Of a stretch of 52,515 bases of DNA, positions 9,414 to 17,614 are shown piece by piece. Numbering within the stretch: position 1 is the first letter of the stretch; every line of letters begins with the position of its first letter. The translations under genes and the position numbers were made by a program. This DNA is from Spirochaetes bacterium ADurb.Bin133 (GTDB lineage Bacteria > Spirochaetota > GWE2-31-10 > MWDO01). A model generated the notes under the pieces. The model was not told the origin of the DNA. It searched no databases and saw only the letters and a program-made list of their open reading frames with translations. The stretch spans positions 1 to 52,515 of the forward strand of contig MWDO01000018.1 of assembly GCA_002070605.1 (NCBI GenBank), written 5' to 3'.

Positions 9414-10229
9414 ATGAAAAAAATTTTATTTATAGGTTCAGGCAATATGGGGCAGGCTATAATCGGCGGACTGATTAGGTCCAATACCGCCCTTCCGAAC
9501 GATATTTATATTTATGAAGTTAATTCATTAACGAAAGAAGCCGCTATTAAGAAATTCAACGTTATGGAGTACGCCGATATAGACGCTTCGTTAAAAGAAT
9601 TTGATATTATAGCGTTGGCGGTAAAACCTCAAATTTTTAAAAATTTTGACAACGATCAAACGATGAATAAACTTAGAGAATTTACTACTCCAAACCAAAC
9701 GATTATCTCGATTATGGCGGGGATTACTATTAAGAAAATTCAGGATTTTTTTGGAGCAGATAGACAGATCGCCAGAGCGATGCCAAATACTCCCGCCTTG
9801 ATTGGGGAGTCGATGAGCGCTATATCTTTTTCAAAAGGATTTGCAGACGAAAAAAAGTTATTTGTAGAAAATATTTTTAAAGGGATAGGAAAAATCGAGA
9901 TTGTCGACGAGGCGTTGATGAACGCCGTAACGGGTCTTAGCGGATCGGGACCGGCTTATCTTTTTGTATTTCTAGAAGCTCTCATTCAAGGAGGCGTTTT
10001 GTCGGGATTATCAAGTCAAACGGCGGAAAAACTTGCCGTCCAAACCGTTTACGGCTCTATCAAAATGGTTGGCGGAGATAAAACAATTGAAGAACTCAGA
10101 CAAATGGTAACTTCTCCCGGCGGAACGACAATAAACGGTTTATCTGTACTTGAAAAGAACTCTTTCAGAAGCGCCGTTATGCAAGCCGTAAAAAAAGGGA
10201 CGGACATAGCGAAGGAATTAAGTAATTAG
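9414..10229 (+). CDS. proC: Pyrroline-5-carboxylate reductase
   Basis: Last step of proline synthesis: NAD(P)H-dependent reduction of 1-pyrroline-5-carboxylate to proline, in the cytoplasm. The protein has the N-terminal Rossmann motif FIGSGNMGQAIIGGL, the AVKPQ segment, RAMPNTPALIG, and the family signature near TGLSGSGPAYLFVFLEAL and VTSPGGTTINGL. At 271 residues it is full length. The ATG at 9414 is chosen because GAGGGG lies 4-9 bases upstream; an in-frame GTG at 9402 lies before that site. Two small genes of unknown function follow closely (8- and 1-base gaps), so an operon is likely. No other proline gene is in the window. Confidence 0.96.
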   Translation: MKKILFIGSGNMGQAIIGGLIRSNTALPNDIYIYEVNSLTKEAAIKKFNVMEYADIDASLKEFDIIALAVKPQIFKNFDNDQTMNKLREFTTPNQTIISIMAGITIKKIQDFFGADRQIARAMPNTPALIGESMSAISFSKGFADEKKLFVENIFKGIGKIEIVDEALMNAVTGLSGSGPAYLFVFLEALIQGGVLSGLSSQTAEKLAVQTVYGSIKMVGGDKTIEELRQMVTSPGGTTINGLSVLEKNSFRSAVMQAVKKGTDIAKELSN

Positions 10230-10237
10230 GAATATTT

Positions 10238-10708
10238 ATGCGCTCAAACGAAATAGGCTATCGCAAATCTATTAAAACTAACGGAGATATTGTTTACGAG
10301 ACGCAATGGTCGCCGTATTACTATACTCAAACTAAATTTGACATTTTAAAAAGATTAACGGAAATGACGGGAATATTTGTGGTGTTTTACCTCAATAAAT
10401 ACAAAAGGTTAACTCCTATAATGCTCGGCGCGGCTTGGTACACGGGATTAAGACCGTCTATGCTGAGGATTTACGATAAATTTGCTGAAAATATTATTCC
10501 GAATGAAGTTAAAAACTTAGTCGAGAATGAAAAAATTTATTATAAATATCTTGAAATTTACGATCTTGAAGATTTTGTAGATATTTTTTACAAATGTTGC
10601 GACATTTATAAAGAAGCTTATATCGACAATAACGGCTTAGAAAAAACCGACAGAGCCGAAAGAGTCTATTTGGTCGATAATAAAACAAAAATTTATAAAA
10701 GGAATTAA
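10238..10708 (+). CDS. Hypothetical protein, 156 aa
   Basis: Not recognised. A soluble-looking protein without a signal peptide, rich in Tyr and Lys, mostly helical by composition (RLTEMTGIFVVFYLNKYKRL, then YKYLEIYDLEDFVDIFYKCC). There is one hydrophobic segment near MLGAAWYTGL, probably too short to span a membrane. It begins 8 bases after proC with AGGA as ribosome binding site, and the following DUF3592-like gene starts 1 base after its stop. The tight spacing supports it as a real gene of the proC operon. Confidence 0.75.
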   Translation: MRSNEIGYRKSIKTNGDIVYETQWSPYYYTQTKFDILKRLTEMTGIFVVFYLNKYKRLTPIMLGAAWYTGLRPSMLRIYDKFAENIIPNEVKNLVENEKIYYKYLEIYDLEDFVDIFYKCCDIYKEAYIDNNGLEKTDRAERVYLVDNKTKIYKRN

Positions 10709-10709
10709 G

Positions 10710-11147
10710 ATGAACGCGAAAAATTTATTAATTATAGGATTATTTATATCGATATCGGGAGCGGTATTCATTTTTGTTACGTTAAGCAATTTTTTCCGCG
10801 AAAAAAAATTTATGTCGGAAGGAATCGTCGCGGACGCCGTCGTTTATGAAAGATTTACGTCTAGAACCAGCAAAGAGGTATCGTTTAATTATTGGCTCAA
10901 AGTAAAGTATCTGGATCAAACAGAGCGGGAATTTGAACTAAGCTCGGAAGTTCCTAAAAATTTCTGGGACGAACATCCTGAAAACTCCATTGTGAAAATC
11001 CGCTATTTAAAAAGCGATCCTAATAAATCGAATATACTTGGAGCGTTTCCTTACAAAGCTAATTTTTCGACGCATATTACAATCTCCATAGTCGCAATAA
11101 TCGTAGGGATAACGATGATATTAATAGGAATAAAGACAAAAAACTAG
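10710..11147 (+). CDS. DUF3592-like membrane protein
   Basis: 145 residues with one membrane helix at each end (LLIIGLFISISGAVFIFVTL near residue 5, and ISIVAIIVGITMILIGI near the C-terminus) around a beta-rich domain of about 80 residues. That layout, with phrases such as GIVADAVVYE and IVKIRYLKSDPNKSNI, is characteristic of the DUF3592 family, whose function is not known. It starts 1 base after the stop of the 156-aa gene, implying translational coupling in the proC operon. It ends 31 bases before a convergent gene. Confidence 0.75.
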   Translation: MNAKNLLIIGLFISISGAVFIFVTLSNFFREKKFMSEGIVADAVVYERFTSRTSKEVSFNYWLKVKYLDQTEREFELSSEVPKNFWDEHPENSIVKIRYLKSDPNKSNILGAFPYKANFSTHITISIVAIIVGITMILIGIKTKN

Positions 11148-11178
11148 GGAAGCCAAGTCGGGAAGCCGATTTGAGAAT

Positions 11179-12288
11179 TTATTTTTTATATTTCTCAAGC
11201 TGTTGTTTAGGTCCAATCTCCTCGACGTCTTTATATAACGAATTGATCTCTTCTTCCAAATCTTCGTAAGCTTTTAGAGCGGCGCTCATAGTTTTAGAAT
11301 TTATATCCATTTTGTCGTCGTACATTTGCCAAACGGTATTTCCCTTTTTATCTATATATCCCCAATTATCTTCTTTAATCCACCAACAAAGGCCGTTTTT
11401 AAAGTTTGAAACCAAATTGTATTGATTATTTATTATTATTTCGCCTTTTTTATTAATAAACCCCCATTTACCGTCTCTTTTAACCGGCGCCGTACCTTCG
11501 GAAAATATACCGGCGGAATCGAATTGAGGAGTAATTGTTATTTTACCGCTCTTGTTAACGTATCCGCAGAGGGAACCGATTTGAACGGGAGCTAAATTCT
11601 CGCTAAAAGAACCCGCCGCATCGAATTGAGGTTTTATCTCCATTTCTCCTATAACGTTTATGTATCCCCATTTCCCTTTATCTTTTACCGGGGCTAATCC
11701 GGATTCTGAAAAACTATAAGCGTCCTCAAATCCTTTAACGGCGATAATTATCGAGCCCGTATCGACGATATATCCCCATTTTTTCCCGATTCTTACCAGA
11801 GCCAAATCTTTGGAAAATTCGTACGCTTCGTCAAATTCCGGTTTAATAAGCGAGTTGCCGTAAGCGTCTATATATCCCCATTTTTTTCCGACTTGAACTG
11901 CGGTTAAACGTTGAGAAAAATTGCCCGCTTCGTTATACTGCGGTTTTATATAAAATTCTCCTTTTTTGTTAATATATCCCCACTTTCCGCCTATTGAGAC
12001 CGCCGCTAAATCTTGCATGAAGGGTCCGGCTTGGTCAAATTGACAATTAATTACAATCCTTCCGTTATTATTGATATATCCCCATTTTCCGTCAAGAGCG
12101 ACTGCGGCGAGTCCTTCCGAAAAATTTCCGGCGTTACTAAATTTTGGATGAATAACTATTTCTCCGGAATTATTTATAAATCCGTAATAACCTTCGGCAG
12201 TCCATATAATAAAAAGAGGAGAGTTGTCTACCGCGCTTGCAAGAGCTAAATATAAAAAACAAAATATAATAGCAAATATTCGTTTCAT
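11179..12288 (-). CDS. Secreted WG (KWG)-repeat protein
   Basis: A 369-residue exported protein. The N-terminus MKRIFAIIFCFLYLALASA is a signal peptide with likely cleavage at ASA. The body is nine or so repeats of about 38 residues of the type KWGYINKKGE...IKPQFDEAGxFSExLAxV, the WG/KWG repeat first named in Leptospira, which folds into a beta-propeller-like array. The last 50 residues form a charged helical tail (ALKAYEDLEEEINSLYKDVE). Function is unknown; such proteins are thought to be periplasmic or surface binding scaffolds. It is monocistronic, on the strand opposite its neighbours. Confidence 0.9.
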   Translation of the reverse strand: MKRIFAIIFCFLYLALASAVDNSPLFIIWTAEGYYGFINNSGEIVIHPKFSNAGNFSEGLAAVALDGKWGYINNNGRIVINCQFDQAGPFMQDLAAVSIGGKWGYINKKGEFYIKPQYNEAGNFSQRLTAVQVGKKWGYIDAYGNSLIKPEFDEAYEFSKDLALVRIGKKWGYIVDTGSIIIAVKGFEDAYSFSESGLAPVKDKGKWGYINVIGEMEIKPQFDAAGSFSENLAPVQIGSLCGYVNKSGKITITPQFDSAGIFSEGTAPVKRDGKWGFINKKGEIIINNQYNLVSNFKNGLCWWIKEDNWGYIDKKGNTVWQMYDDKMDINSKTMSAALKAYEDLEEEINSLYKDVEEIGPKQQLEKYKK

Positions 12289-12462
12289 AAAAATTCTCCA
12301 TCGTCTCTGTATAGCGGCCTATTTATAAGTAATTATAATACATAGTTGCATAAAGTCAATATTTTAGAGGACAAATAATCATTAAATCCGATTTATTGAA
12401 TTATTTTGCTTAAATTTAATATTAATGTTTACAATTATTGTTAATAATAATAATATTCCGTT

Positions 12463-13110
12463 ATGAATAAAACATTCTTTTTACCGATAGCGCTATTGCT
12501 TCTATTTTCTTGCGTCTCTACCAAAACAAAGATAGAAGACTATTTTGTTGAAGAAGAAAAAATTGAAAATTATAATCTATACGGTTATATCAAATTTGGT
12601 TTAACGCGATGGGACTATAATTTTAAATATAACGGCGTTTTGATAACCGGAAATATTATCAATAAATACTCCCGTCATTTTATTGATTTTAAAATCGGAG
12701 AAAAAATTTTGACGGGAAATATTTATTTTAAAAACAACAAATATAATATAGACGCTTCTTACGACGGAGCGATCGTATCCGGCGATATAACTATACAAAA
12801 TAATACGGAAATATGGAAAATATTATTCAACGATAAAACGCTTGAAGGATCAATTTTCGAAAGTTTTGATTATTACAAATTTGATCTGTTTTTAGATAAA
12901 GTTAAATTGTCCGGAACCCGTTCAAAAAATGCGGGACAGGATCTGTTATCTCTGGATTTTGACAAAAGATATATAATCGGTTTGATAAAAAGCGGCTTCG
13001 GAGATAAACGGTATCTATTAAACGCCGGAGCGCTGTCGGACGAAGAGATACTGTTTTTCCTTCTTTCGGACGCAATACGGCTGATACGAGACGGCGAAAA
13101 TAGAAGATAA
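12463..13110 (+). CDS. Lipoprotein of unknown function
   Basis: 215-residue predicted lipoprotein: signal peptide MNKTFFLPIALLLLFSC with lipobox LFSC. The mature part has repeated short beta hairpins ending in G-x-I or G-x-F (YNGVLITGNI, KILTGNIYFKNNKYN, DGAIVSGDITIQNN, DKTLEGSIF, DKVKLSGTRS), suggesting a beta-roll or repeat-built sheet. No catalytic motif is seen. There is no clear Shine-Dalgarno before the ATG. A 110-bp mobile element is inserted right behind the stop codon. Confidence 0.78.
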   Translation: MNKTFFLPIALLLLFSCVSTKTKIEDYFVEEEKIENYNLYGYIKFGLTRWDYNFKYNGVLITGNIINKYSRHFIDFKIGEKILTGNIYFKNNKYNIDASYDGAIVSGDITIQNNTEIWKILFNDKTLEGSIFESFDYYKFDLFLDKVKLSGTRSKNAGQDLLSLDFDKRYIIGLIKSGFGDKRYLLNAGALSDEEILFFLLSDAIRLIRDGENRR

Positions 13111-13113
13111 TTT

Positions 13114-13223
13114 GTAATCCGTCGGTTTTTTGGGGTAAGGAAATGGATAACGCGAGTCTGTCTCAAAAAAAATGACACATATGAAACAAATATTTTTTAT
13201 TCCCCAAAAAACTGACAGGATAC
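13114..13223. mobile_element. MITE-like element, 110 bp (twin of 36388-36497)
   Basis: Ends GTAATCCGTCGGTTTTTTGG and, on the other strand, GTATCCTGTCAGTTTTTTGG. One inner TGACACATATG lies at 13173. The 100-bp core (13119-13218) matches the reverse complement of 36393-36492 at all but four positions. The 8-bp direct repeat GATAATTT flanks it (13106-13113 and 13224-13231), as expected of a target duplication. It lies between the converging ends of the lipoprotein and aat-like genes, where its T-rich hairpin ends might also stop transcription. Confidence 0.9.
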
Positions 13224-13266
13224 GATAATTTTCATTATTGCGATTTTAAACTTTATGTTAAGCGTT

Positions 13267-14091
13267 TTAACAAAAAAAAGATTCTATATCTATCTCGTCG
13301 CTTGGAAATTTTAATAAATCGAGCGGCGTTTTATCGAATAATTTCTCGTATTCAACTCTGTTCATGTTTACGGCGCCGTATTTACGCTTATAAGGAAGGG
13401 GCATGCCAAGATCCCAATATGCGAATCCGTTGGCTTTTAAAAAAAGCCCCAAAGCGGACATCTGGATATTGCCGGCGCAATTTTTAAGATAAAACCCGGA
13501 CAGACTCGTATAGACGTTTCGAACGATGAATCCTATTTCTCCGGCAATTAATTCGTCTCCCTCCCAAAGTTCTACAGAATGTACTCCGATTTTAAAAGTT
13601 TTACCAAGATGAAGCGCCCTTAACCCTTCGACTAAAGGGGGGTATAACCAGTTGAGTCCGTAAATTCTATGAATATTATCGATACAAAGATCGAAGTTTT
13701 TATCAAAAGTCAGACGCATGTTTTTAGCGTAACGTCGAACGCTTTTTGGGATATGAAGAGTATCAAATTCTACTATACTTTTATACAAATGATATTTAAC
13801 GGTAAGAAAATGACTATTCCACAATTTTAGCGCCATTGGAAAAAACCCGTACGAGCAACATTCTTCAATAATCGCCGGAGAGAAATCGTTTGTAACGCAA
13901 TACTCCGATTCTGCGACGTTTGCTAATTTTTTTGGTATTAATTTTATTTCATCTATAGAATTTATTACCGGCGAACAGTCCAAAATGTAAAGAGAACATA
14001 AATCTTCGTAATCCATCCCGCGCTCTGGGATTAGTTTTGCAATATCATGGTTAGAAGAAATGAGGAATTTCAAAAGCTCTTCTGACGTCAA
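13267..14091 (-). CDS. aat: Leucyl/phenylalanyl-tRNA--protein transferase-like protein (Aat family)
   Basis: Probably transfers Leu or Phe from charged tRNA to the N-terminus of proteins with basic N-terminal residues, marking them for ClpS/ClpAP. Family marks: GFFPM, RLTFDKNFDLCIDNI, the LHLGKTFKIGVHSVELWEGDEL block, and a C-terminal region ending in DLGMPLPYKRKYGAVNMNR; the usual ESMFS is altered to TSLSGFY, so activity may differ. I choose the TTG at 14091 (274 aa): AAGGA lies 8 bases upstream and a TATAAT -10 at 14140-14145 precedes it. The longer frame from 14196 begins inside a mobile-element end and lies upstream of that promoter. Confidence 0.7.
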   Translation of the reverse strand: MTSEELLKFLISSNHDIAKLIPERGMDYEDLCSLYILDCSPVINSIDEIKLIPKKLANVAESEYCVTNDFSPAIIEECCSYGFFPMALKLWNSHFLTVKYHLYKSIVEFDTLHIPKSVRRYAKNMRLTFDKNFDLCIDNIHRIYGLNWLYPPLVEGLRALHLGKTFKIGVHSVELWEGDELIAGEIGFIVRNVYTSLSGFYLKNCAGNIQMSALGLFLKANGFAYWDLGMPLPYKRKYGAVNMNRVEYEKLFDKTPLDLLKFPSDEIDIESFFC

Positions 14092-14139
14092 TCTAATTTT
14101 CCTTATCGTTAAAAATACCTTATTTGAAAAAGCGAGTAA

Positions 14140-14145
14140 ATTATA
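14140..14145 (-). promoter_or_regulatory. -10 box of the aat-like gene
   Basis: Read on the minus strand this is a perfect TATAAT, placing transcription start near 14133 and about 40 bases before the proposed TTG start. The -35 region (TTAAAA-like) is weak. It matters because it excludes the ATG at 14196 as the start. Confidence 0.45.
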
Positions 14146-14187
14146 CCTATTTGTTTTAAATTTAACAAGAAAAATAATTAATAATAA

Positions 14188-14895
14188 GCGCCCCATCAGT
14201 TTTTTGGAGTTGGAGAAAAAATAGTTTTATGTATATTTGGGATAATTTTCGATTGCGAGGGCGTATAGTAAGCGTTTTTGATCGGCGATATTCAACAGTT
14301 GTGTCATTTTACCCAAAAAATCATTTTTCAATTTATCAATCTTCAATTTCCTACCAACAAGCTCAAGAAATCCTTCCAACCCGTATTTTACGATGCCGTT
14401 ATAAAAAAACAGTATAATGTCGCGAACCGTCGAGGCTATACTGAATTCGTTATACAAAGAATGCCATCTTTTTATTTGAAGATAATCCGCTTCGCTGATC
14501 CTAAGGTATTTATCCAGCCTTTTATCGTCTGTATTGTCTATAACGGCGTATTCTGAGCGATGATCCCCTATTATTCTTTTCATTTTTGGGACTTTTTTGT
14601 CAATAAGGCGAAACATAGTTTCAAACAGTTTACTGAACGTATTAATTTTGAACTCTTTTAGTAAAAAATCTATGACGTTCTTATTCATAGATTCTGACAC
14701 GATAAAATGGAACAAATGTTTTCTGTTTCTCATAAAGTTTTCTCCTTTTCTTTAACATATATAACAACTAAAAAGTGAAAACGCTTTACAAAAATTTGAA
14801 TAAATTTTAATAAATAACAAATAATTCTACTAATTAAAAAAAATATTCCATATGTGTCAATTTATTTCCCCGCCGCCAAGAAAACGGCGGGGCGC
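14188..14895 (-). mobile_element. Gene-carrying mobile insertion cassette, copy A (708 bp)
   Basis: Left end GCGCCCCATCAGTTTTTTGG; right end, on the other strand, GCGCCCCGCCGTTTTCTTGG. Between them are the 168-aa gene (minus strand), its upstream region, and one inner CATATGTGTCAATTT at 14851-14865. Layout and sequence match copies B and C. No clean target duplication remains (flanks are AT-rich and agree at only about 6 of 9). The insertion lies just upstream of the aat-like promoter. Confidence 0.85.
14227..14733 (-). CDS. Mobile-cassette protein, copy A (168 aa), RHH-like
   Basis: Small basic protein found three times in this window, 85-90% identical between copies, with no frameshift or stop in any. 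Two segments have a strand-helix-helix pattern like ribbon-helix-helix DNA-binding proteins: residues about 8-46 (FHFIVSESM..VIDFLLKEF..FSKLFETMFRLI) and about 75-115 (DKYLRISEADYLQIKRWHSL..ASTVRDIILFFYNG). A helical tail follows. There is no DDE, HUH, Y1 or serine-recombinase motif. A Shine-Dalgarno AAGGAG precedes the ATG. Possibly related to Leptospira DUF1564 proteins, which I cannot verify. It lies within the element 14188-14895. Confidence 0.85.
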   Translation of the reverse strand: MRNRKHLFHFIVSESMNKNVIDFLLKEFKINTFSKLFETMFRLIDKKVPKMKRIIGDHRSEYAVIDNTDDKRLDKYLRISEADYLQIKRWHSLYNEFSIASTVRDIILFFYNGIVKYGLEGFLELVGRKLKIDKLKNDFLGKMTQLLNIADQKRLLYALAIENYPKYT

Positions 14896-14974
14896 AAATT
14901 TTAAGAAGCGACGCTTGCAATAATAAATATTTTATGATAAAATACCTTTTTGTAGTTTTTTTGCGGCAGTATAT

Positions 14975-15649
14975 ATGAAGTTAAAATATTTTATCATACA
15001 GCTTGTAATTTTCATAATTATTCAGGGGTGCGGATACGTAGACCTAAAAAATAAGAACTTGATAGAACCGACCTTCAAATCTGAAAAAAGTATGGTTATG
15101 GTTCAATCGGTTTTTGAATTTATTCCGTCGTTTAACGTTTTTACAACCAAATACGGAGTTTTTTTTTCGCCGGAAGACAAAATTGACGGAACTTTATTTA
15201 AAATTACAAAAAAAGCGTTGTTATTTGAGGATATTTATATAATTAACGACGTTAAAAAAAACGAAAAACTCTACTTTTCCAACGGAGCTCCCGATAACTT
15301 TGACAGAAAAACGTTCAAGATTTATAACGACAATACGGATTTGGCGGTTATATCTCAGAAATTCAAAGAAAATTACGAGTCGTTTAAATTATCCTACAAG
15401 CAGACGGATTACGATCTTACGGTCGATATTAAAAAAAATGTCGGTAATACGATCGACAGCGTCGTTCTAACCGTCGCATCAGACGCCGGCGTTTTGTTTA
15501 ACGTTTTTAAACGACAACTCTATTTTAGAAATAACTACAACATGATCGTAAACGAGGACCTTAACGTTTTTGACGACTCGATTATCGCGTCCGTATCCGT
15601 CTTTTTCGATTATGTCTTAAAAGAAAACGGCATTTCTTATAAAGATTAA
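14975..15649 (+). CDS. Lipoprotein of unknown function, 224 aa
   Basis: Predicted lipoprotein with signal peptide MKLKYFIIQLVIFIIIQGC (lipobox IQGC). The mature protein is beta-rich, with an alternating pattern (TLFKITKKALLFEDIYIIND and YDLTVDIKKNVGNTIDSVVL) but no motif that I recognise. The ATG has no clear Shine-Dalgarno; a TATGATAAAAT about 40 bases upstream may be the -10 region. The next gene downstream encodes a probable outer-membrane protein on the same strand, 89 bases away, with its own good ribosome binding site. Function unknown. Confidence 0.75.
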   Translation: MKLKYFIIQLVIFIIIQGCGYVDLKNKNLIEPTFKSEKSMVMVQSVFEFIPSFNVFTTKYGVFFSPEDKIDGTLFKITKKALLFEDIYIINDVKKNEKLYFSNGAPDNFDRKTFKIYNDNTDLAVISQKFKENYESFKLSYKQTDYDLTVDIKKNVGNTIDSVVLTVASDAGVLFNVFKRQLYFRNNYNMIVNEDLNVFDDSIIASVSVFFDYVLKENGISYKD

Positions 15650-15738
15650 ATATGCAAAAAAGACGTAGTTTATCGATAACTATTAGATATAAAATGAATT
15701 GAAAAAAAATAGGGATTTATAATAAAAGAGGGGTTTGA

Positions 15739-17613
15739 ATGAAACATTTTTTTACTATATTGTTAATTTTGATTACTATCGCGCCGATTTTTAGCGAAGA
15801 CTTAACCGACGATGATTATTCAAAACTTAAAAACGAAATGGATAACATAAAAAAAGAGTTGAATATTTTAAAGGAGAGAAATAATTGGTTCTCCTTTCTG
15901 TTTGAAGGCTCGACAAAAGTTATTTGGGGAGTTAGTTTGTGGGCGGTTAACGGAGAACCCAAAAAAGCTCCGGTTCTCAATACAAAAATGCCTATTACAA
16001 ACGGCTTCGATTTTGAAAACAACGTTAAATTTAAGATGAACTTAGGCAATCGGGTCGTTCATAACAGTTTATCTAAAAGCGACGACGGCACTGAAATAAT
16101 TTTTAAATTAAAATTTGAGTCTTTAGGCATATCGCAATTAATGCCTCGCGGAAGCTGGTACTTAGTCGACGCGACCGACGATACCGGTAAAAAAGTCTCG
16201 GTTTACTTTCCAAAATACGATAAAAACGGAACAAACGTTTTATTTGGAAATATTCAGCTTGTTATAGATCAAGCCAGAGTGTCAAAAATAGCTGGAACGG
16301 GCTTCTTTTTTGATTACAGCGATATAACTCAAGTCCACGAGTATTACGGCGTAAATCAAATGGTAGATACTATGACGCTAAATCATAAATTCTTTAATAA
16401 CGGTTATTTTGCCGATACGTCGATCGACGGAGAATATTCAAATTTATATTACTCGTTTGATATTAACAGCGTTCCATACTTAAAAGGAAAGAGTCGGGAA
16501 TGCCCCGCCGAAAGCGGAATATCCGAAGGAGTTCAATTGTGGTCTAACGCGATGTTGCGCGAAAACCTTAACGATTCAAGATATAATCAACGTCCCCACG
16601 GATTTGCTATGGGATACGAAGACAGACTTTCCAAAAACTTTGCCTTCTCGGTTTACGGCGGCGGGGCTTCAAAAGACGCCTTTGATCCTAGATTTTTTGA
16701 AGATTCTATAATAGATTACGGTTTCTTTCTCAGGGGATCGATCAACATTTCCACTAACAAATTTAATTTTTATCCAAAATTAAGTCTAAGCTTTGCATTT
16801 CAGACAAATACGACGGAAGATTACGATTACGGCTGGTCGACGTTCGCCGCGGGGCTCAGTTTGCCGTTTGAATTCAATCTTCCTACCGGCAAGTCCGACA
16901 AATTCAAACTTGAATTCAACTATAACATTAATACGTTCTTCGCTCTAAGCCAAGTCGCTACAATGCTTTCAGTTTTCCCGGAACTGACGATTATGGACAA
17001 AAAATTATTTTTTAAATTCCCAATTTTGTACTCATTCAAAAATGGAGTCAACGGCTTTCTTCGAGTCGGAAACGATAGCGTAAAACAACTCGATCAGCTT
17101 TATGAAAACCATGTTTTCTCTTTCAGTTTTATTGCGGGATTCGATTCGAGAAATCTTTTTGGCGATATTTTTAGGTTGAAAGTATCAAACCGGCTGCATT
17201 TTACCAATTTATACGTATCTTTCAACGAAACATACTTTTACGAAATATTCAAAACTGAGTTTATTGCCGACAACATACCGGAAGGTCCCGCTTCGATAAA
17301 TTTTTATCTTGAATTTGGATACGGTTTTGCCAAAAACGCCCGTATGGTTGATTCTCAGACTAATTTGAAATATCAATACGATCATGAAAAAGACGCGTGG
17401 GTCGACGTCCTTAACGGAGAGCCTATGAAATGGAAAAAATTAAATCAAGGCTCCGTATTAAGATTTGAAACCGGATTTATATTTGATATTATAAAGAATC
17501 TTCAAGTCGGATTTTCCGCAGAATCTCCGTATCTATTGCTTGGCGCCATAAATCCGATTGGAAATCAACAATCGTTTGGAATATTCAAACTTTGGTCTGA
17601 GATAAAGTTTTGA
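15739..17613 (+). CDS. Probable outer-membrane beta-barrel protein
   Basis: A 624-residue exported protein. The signal peptide MKHFFTILLILITIAPIFS is followed by a short coiled coil (DYSKLKNEMDNIKKELNILKE), then about 560 residues rich in alternating aromatic and hydrophilic residues, as in large beta-barrels, ending in a strand with terminal Phe (FGIFKLWSEIKF), the usual barrel-insertion signal. The coiled coil before the barrel recalls porins anchored to the cell wall or forming trimers. No specific substrate can be inferred. GAGGGG 7 bases before the ATG is a strong ribosome binding site. hflX starts 1 base after its stop. Confidence 0.8.
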   Translation: MKHFFTILLILITIAPIFSEDLTDDDYSKLKNEMDNIKKELNILKERNNWFSFLFEGSTKVIWGVSLWAVNGEPKKAPVLNTKMPITNGFDFENNVKFKMNLGNRVVHNSLSKSDDGTEIIFKLKFESLGISQLMPRGSWYLVDATDDTGKKVSVYFPKYDKNGTNVLFGNIQLVIDQARVSKIAGTGFFFDYSDITQVHEYYGVNQMVDTMTLNHKFFNNGYFADTSIDGEYSNLYYSFDINSVPYLKGKSRECPAESGISEGVQLWSNAMLRENLNDSRYNQRPHGFAMGYEDRLSKNFAFSVYGGGASKDAFDPRFFEDSIIDYGFFLRGSINISTNKFNFYPKLSLSFAFQTNTTEDYDYGWSTFAAGLSLPFEFNLPTGKSDKFKLEFNYNINTFFALSQVATMLSVFPELTIMDKKLFFKFPILYSFKNGVNGFLRVGNDSVKQLDQLYENHVFSFSFIAGFDSRNLFGDIFRLKVSNRLHFTNLYVSFNETYFYEIFKTEFIADNIPEGPASINFYLEFGYGFAKNARMVDSQTNLKYQYDHEKDAWVDVLNGEPMKWKKLNQGSVLRFETGFIFDIIKNLQVGFSAESPYLLLGAINPIGNQQSFGIFKLWSEIKF

Positions 17614-17614
17614 T

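Noticed and set aside
13092-14196. ATG at 14196 as the aat-like start
   Set aside because: It lies in the terminal repeat of a mobile element and upstream of the likely promoter; the TTG at 14091 has a better ribosome binding site.
14227-14733. The cassette protein as a transposase or RAYT-type protein
   Set aside because: No HUH, DDE or recombinase motif is visible in 168 residues; a DNA-binding cargo protein fits better.
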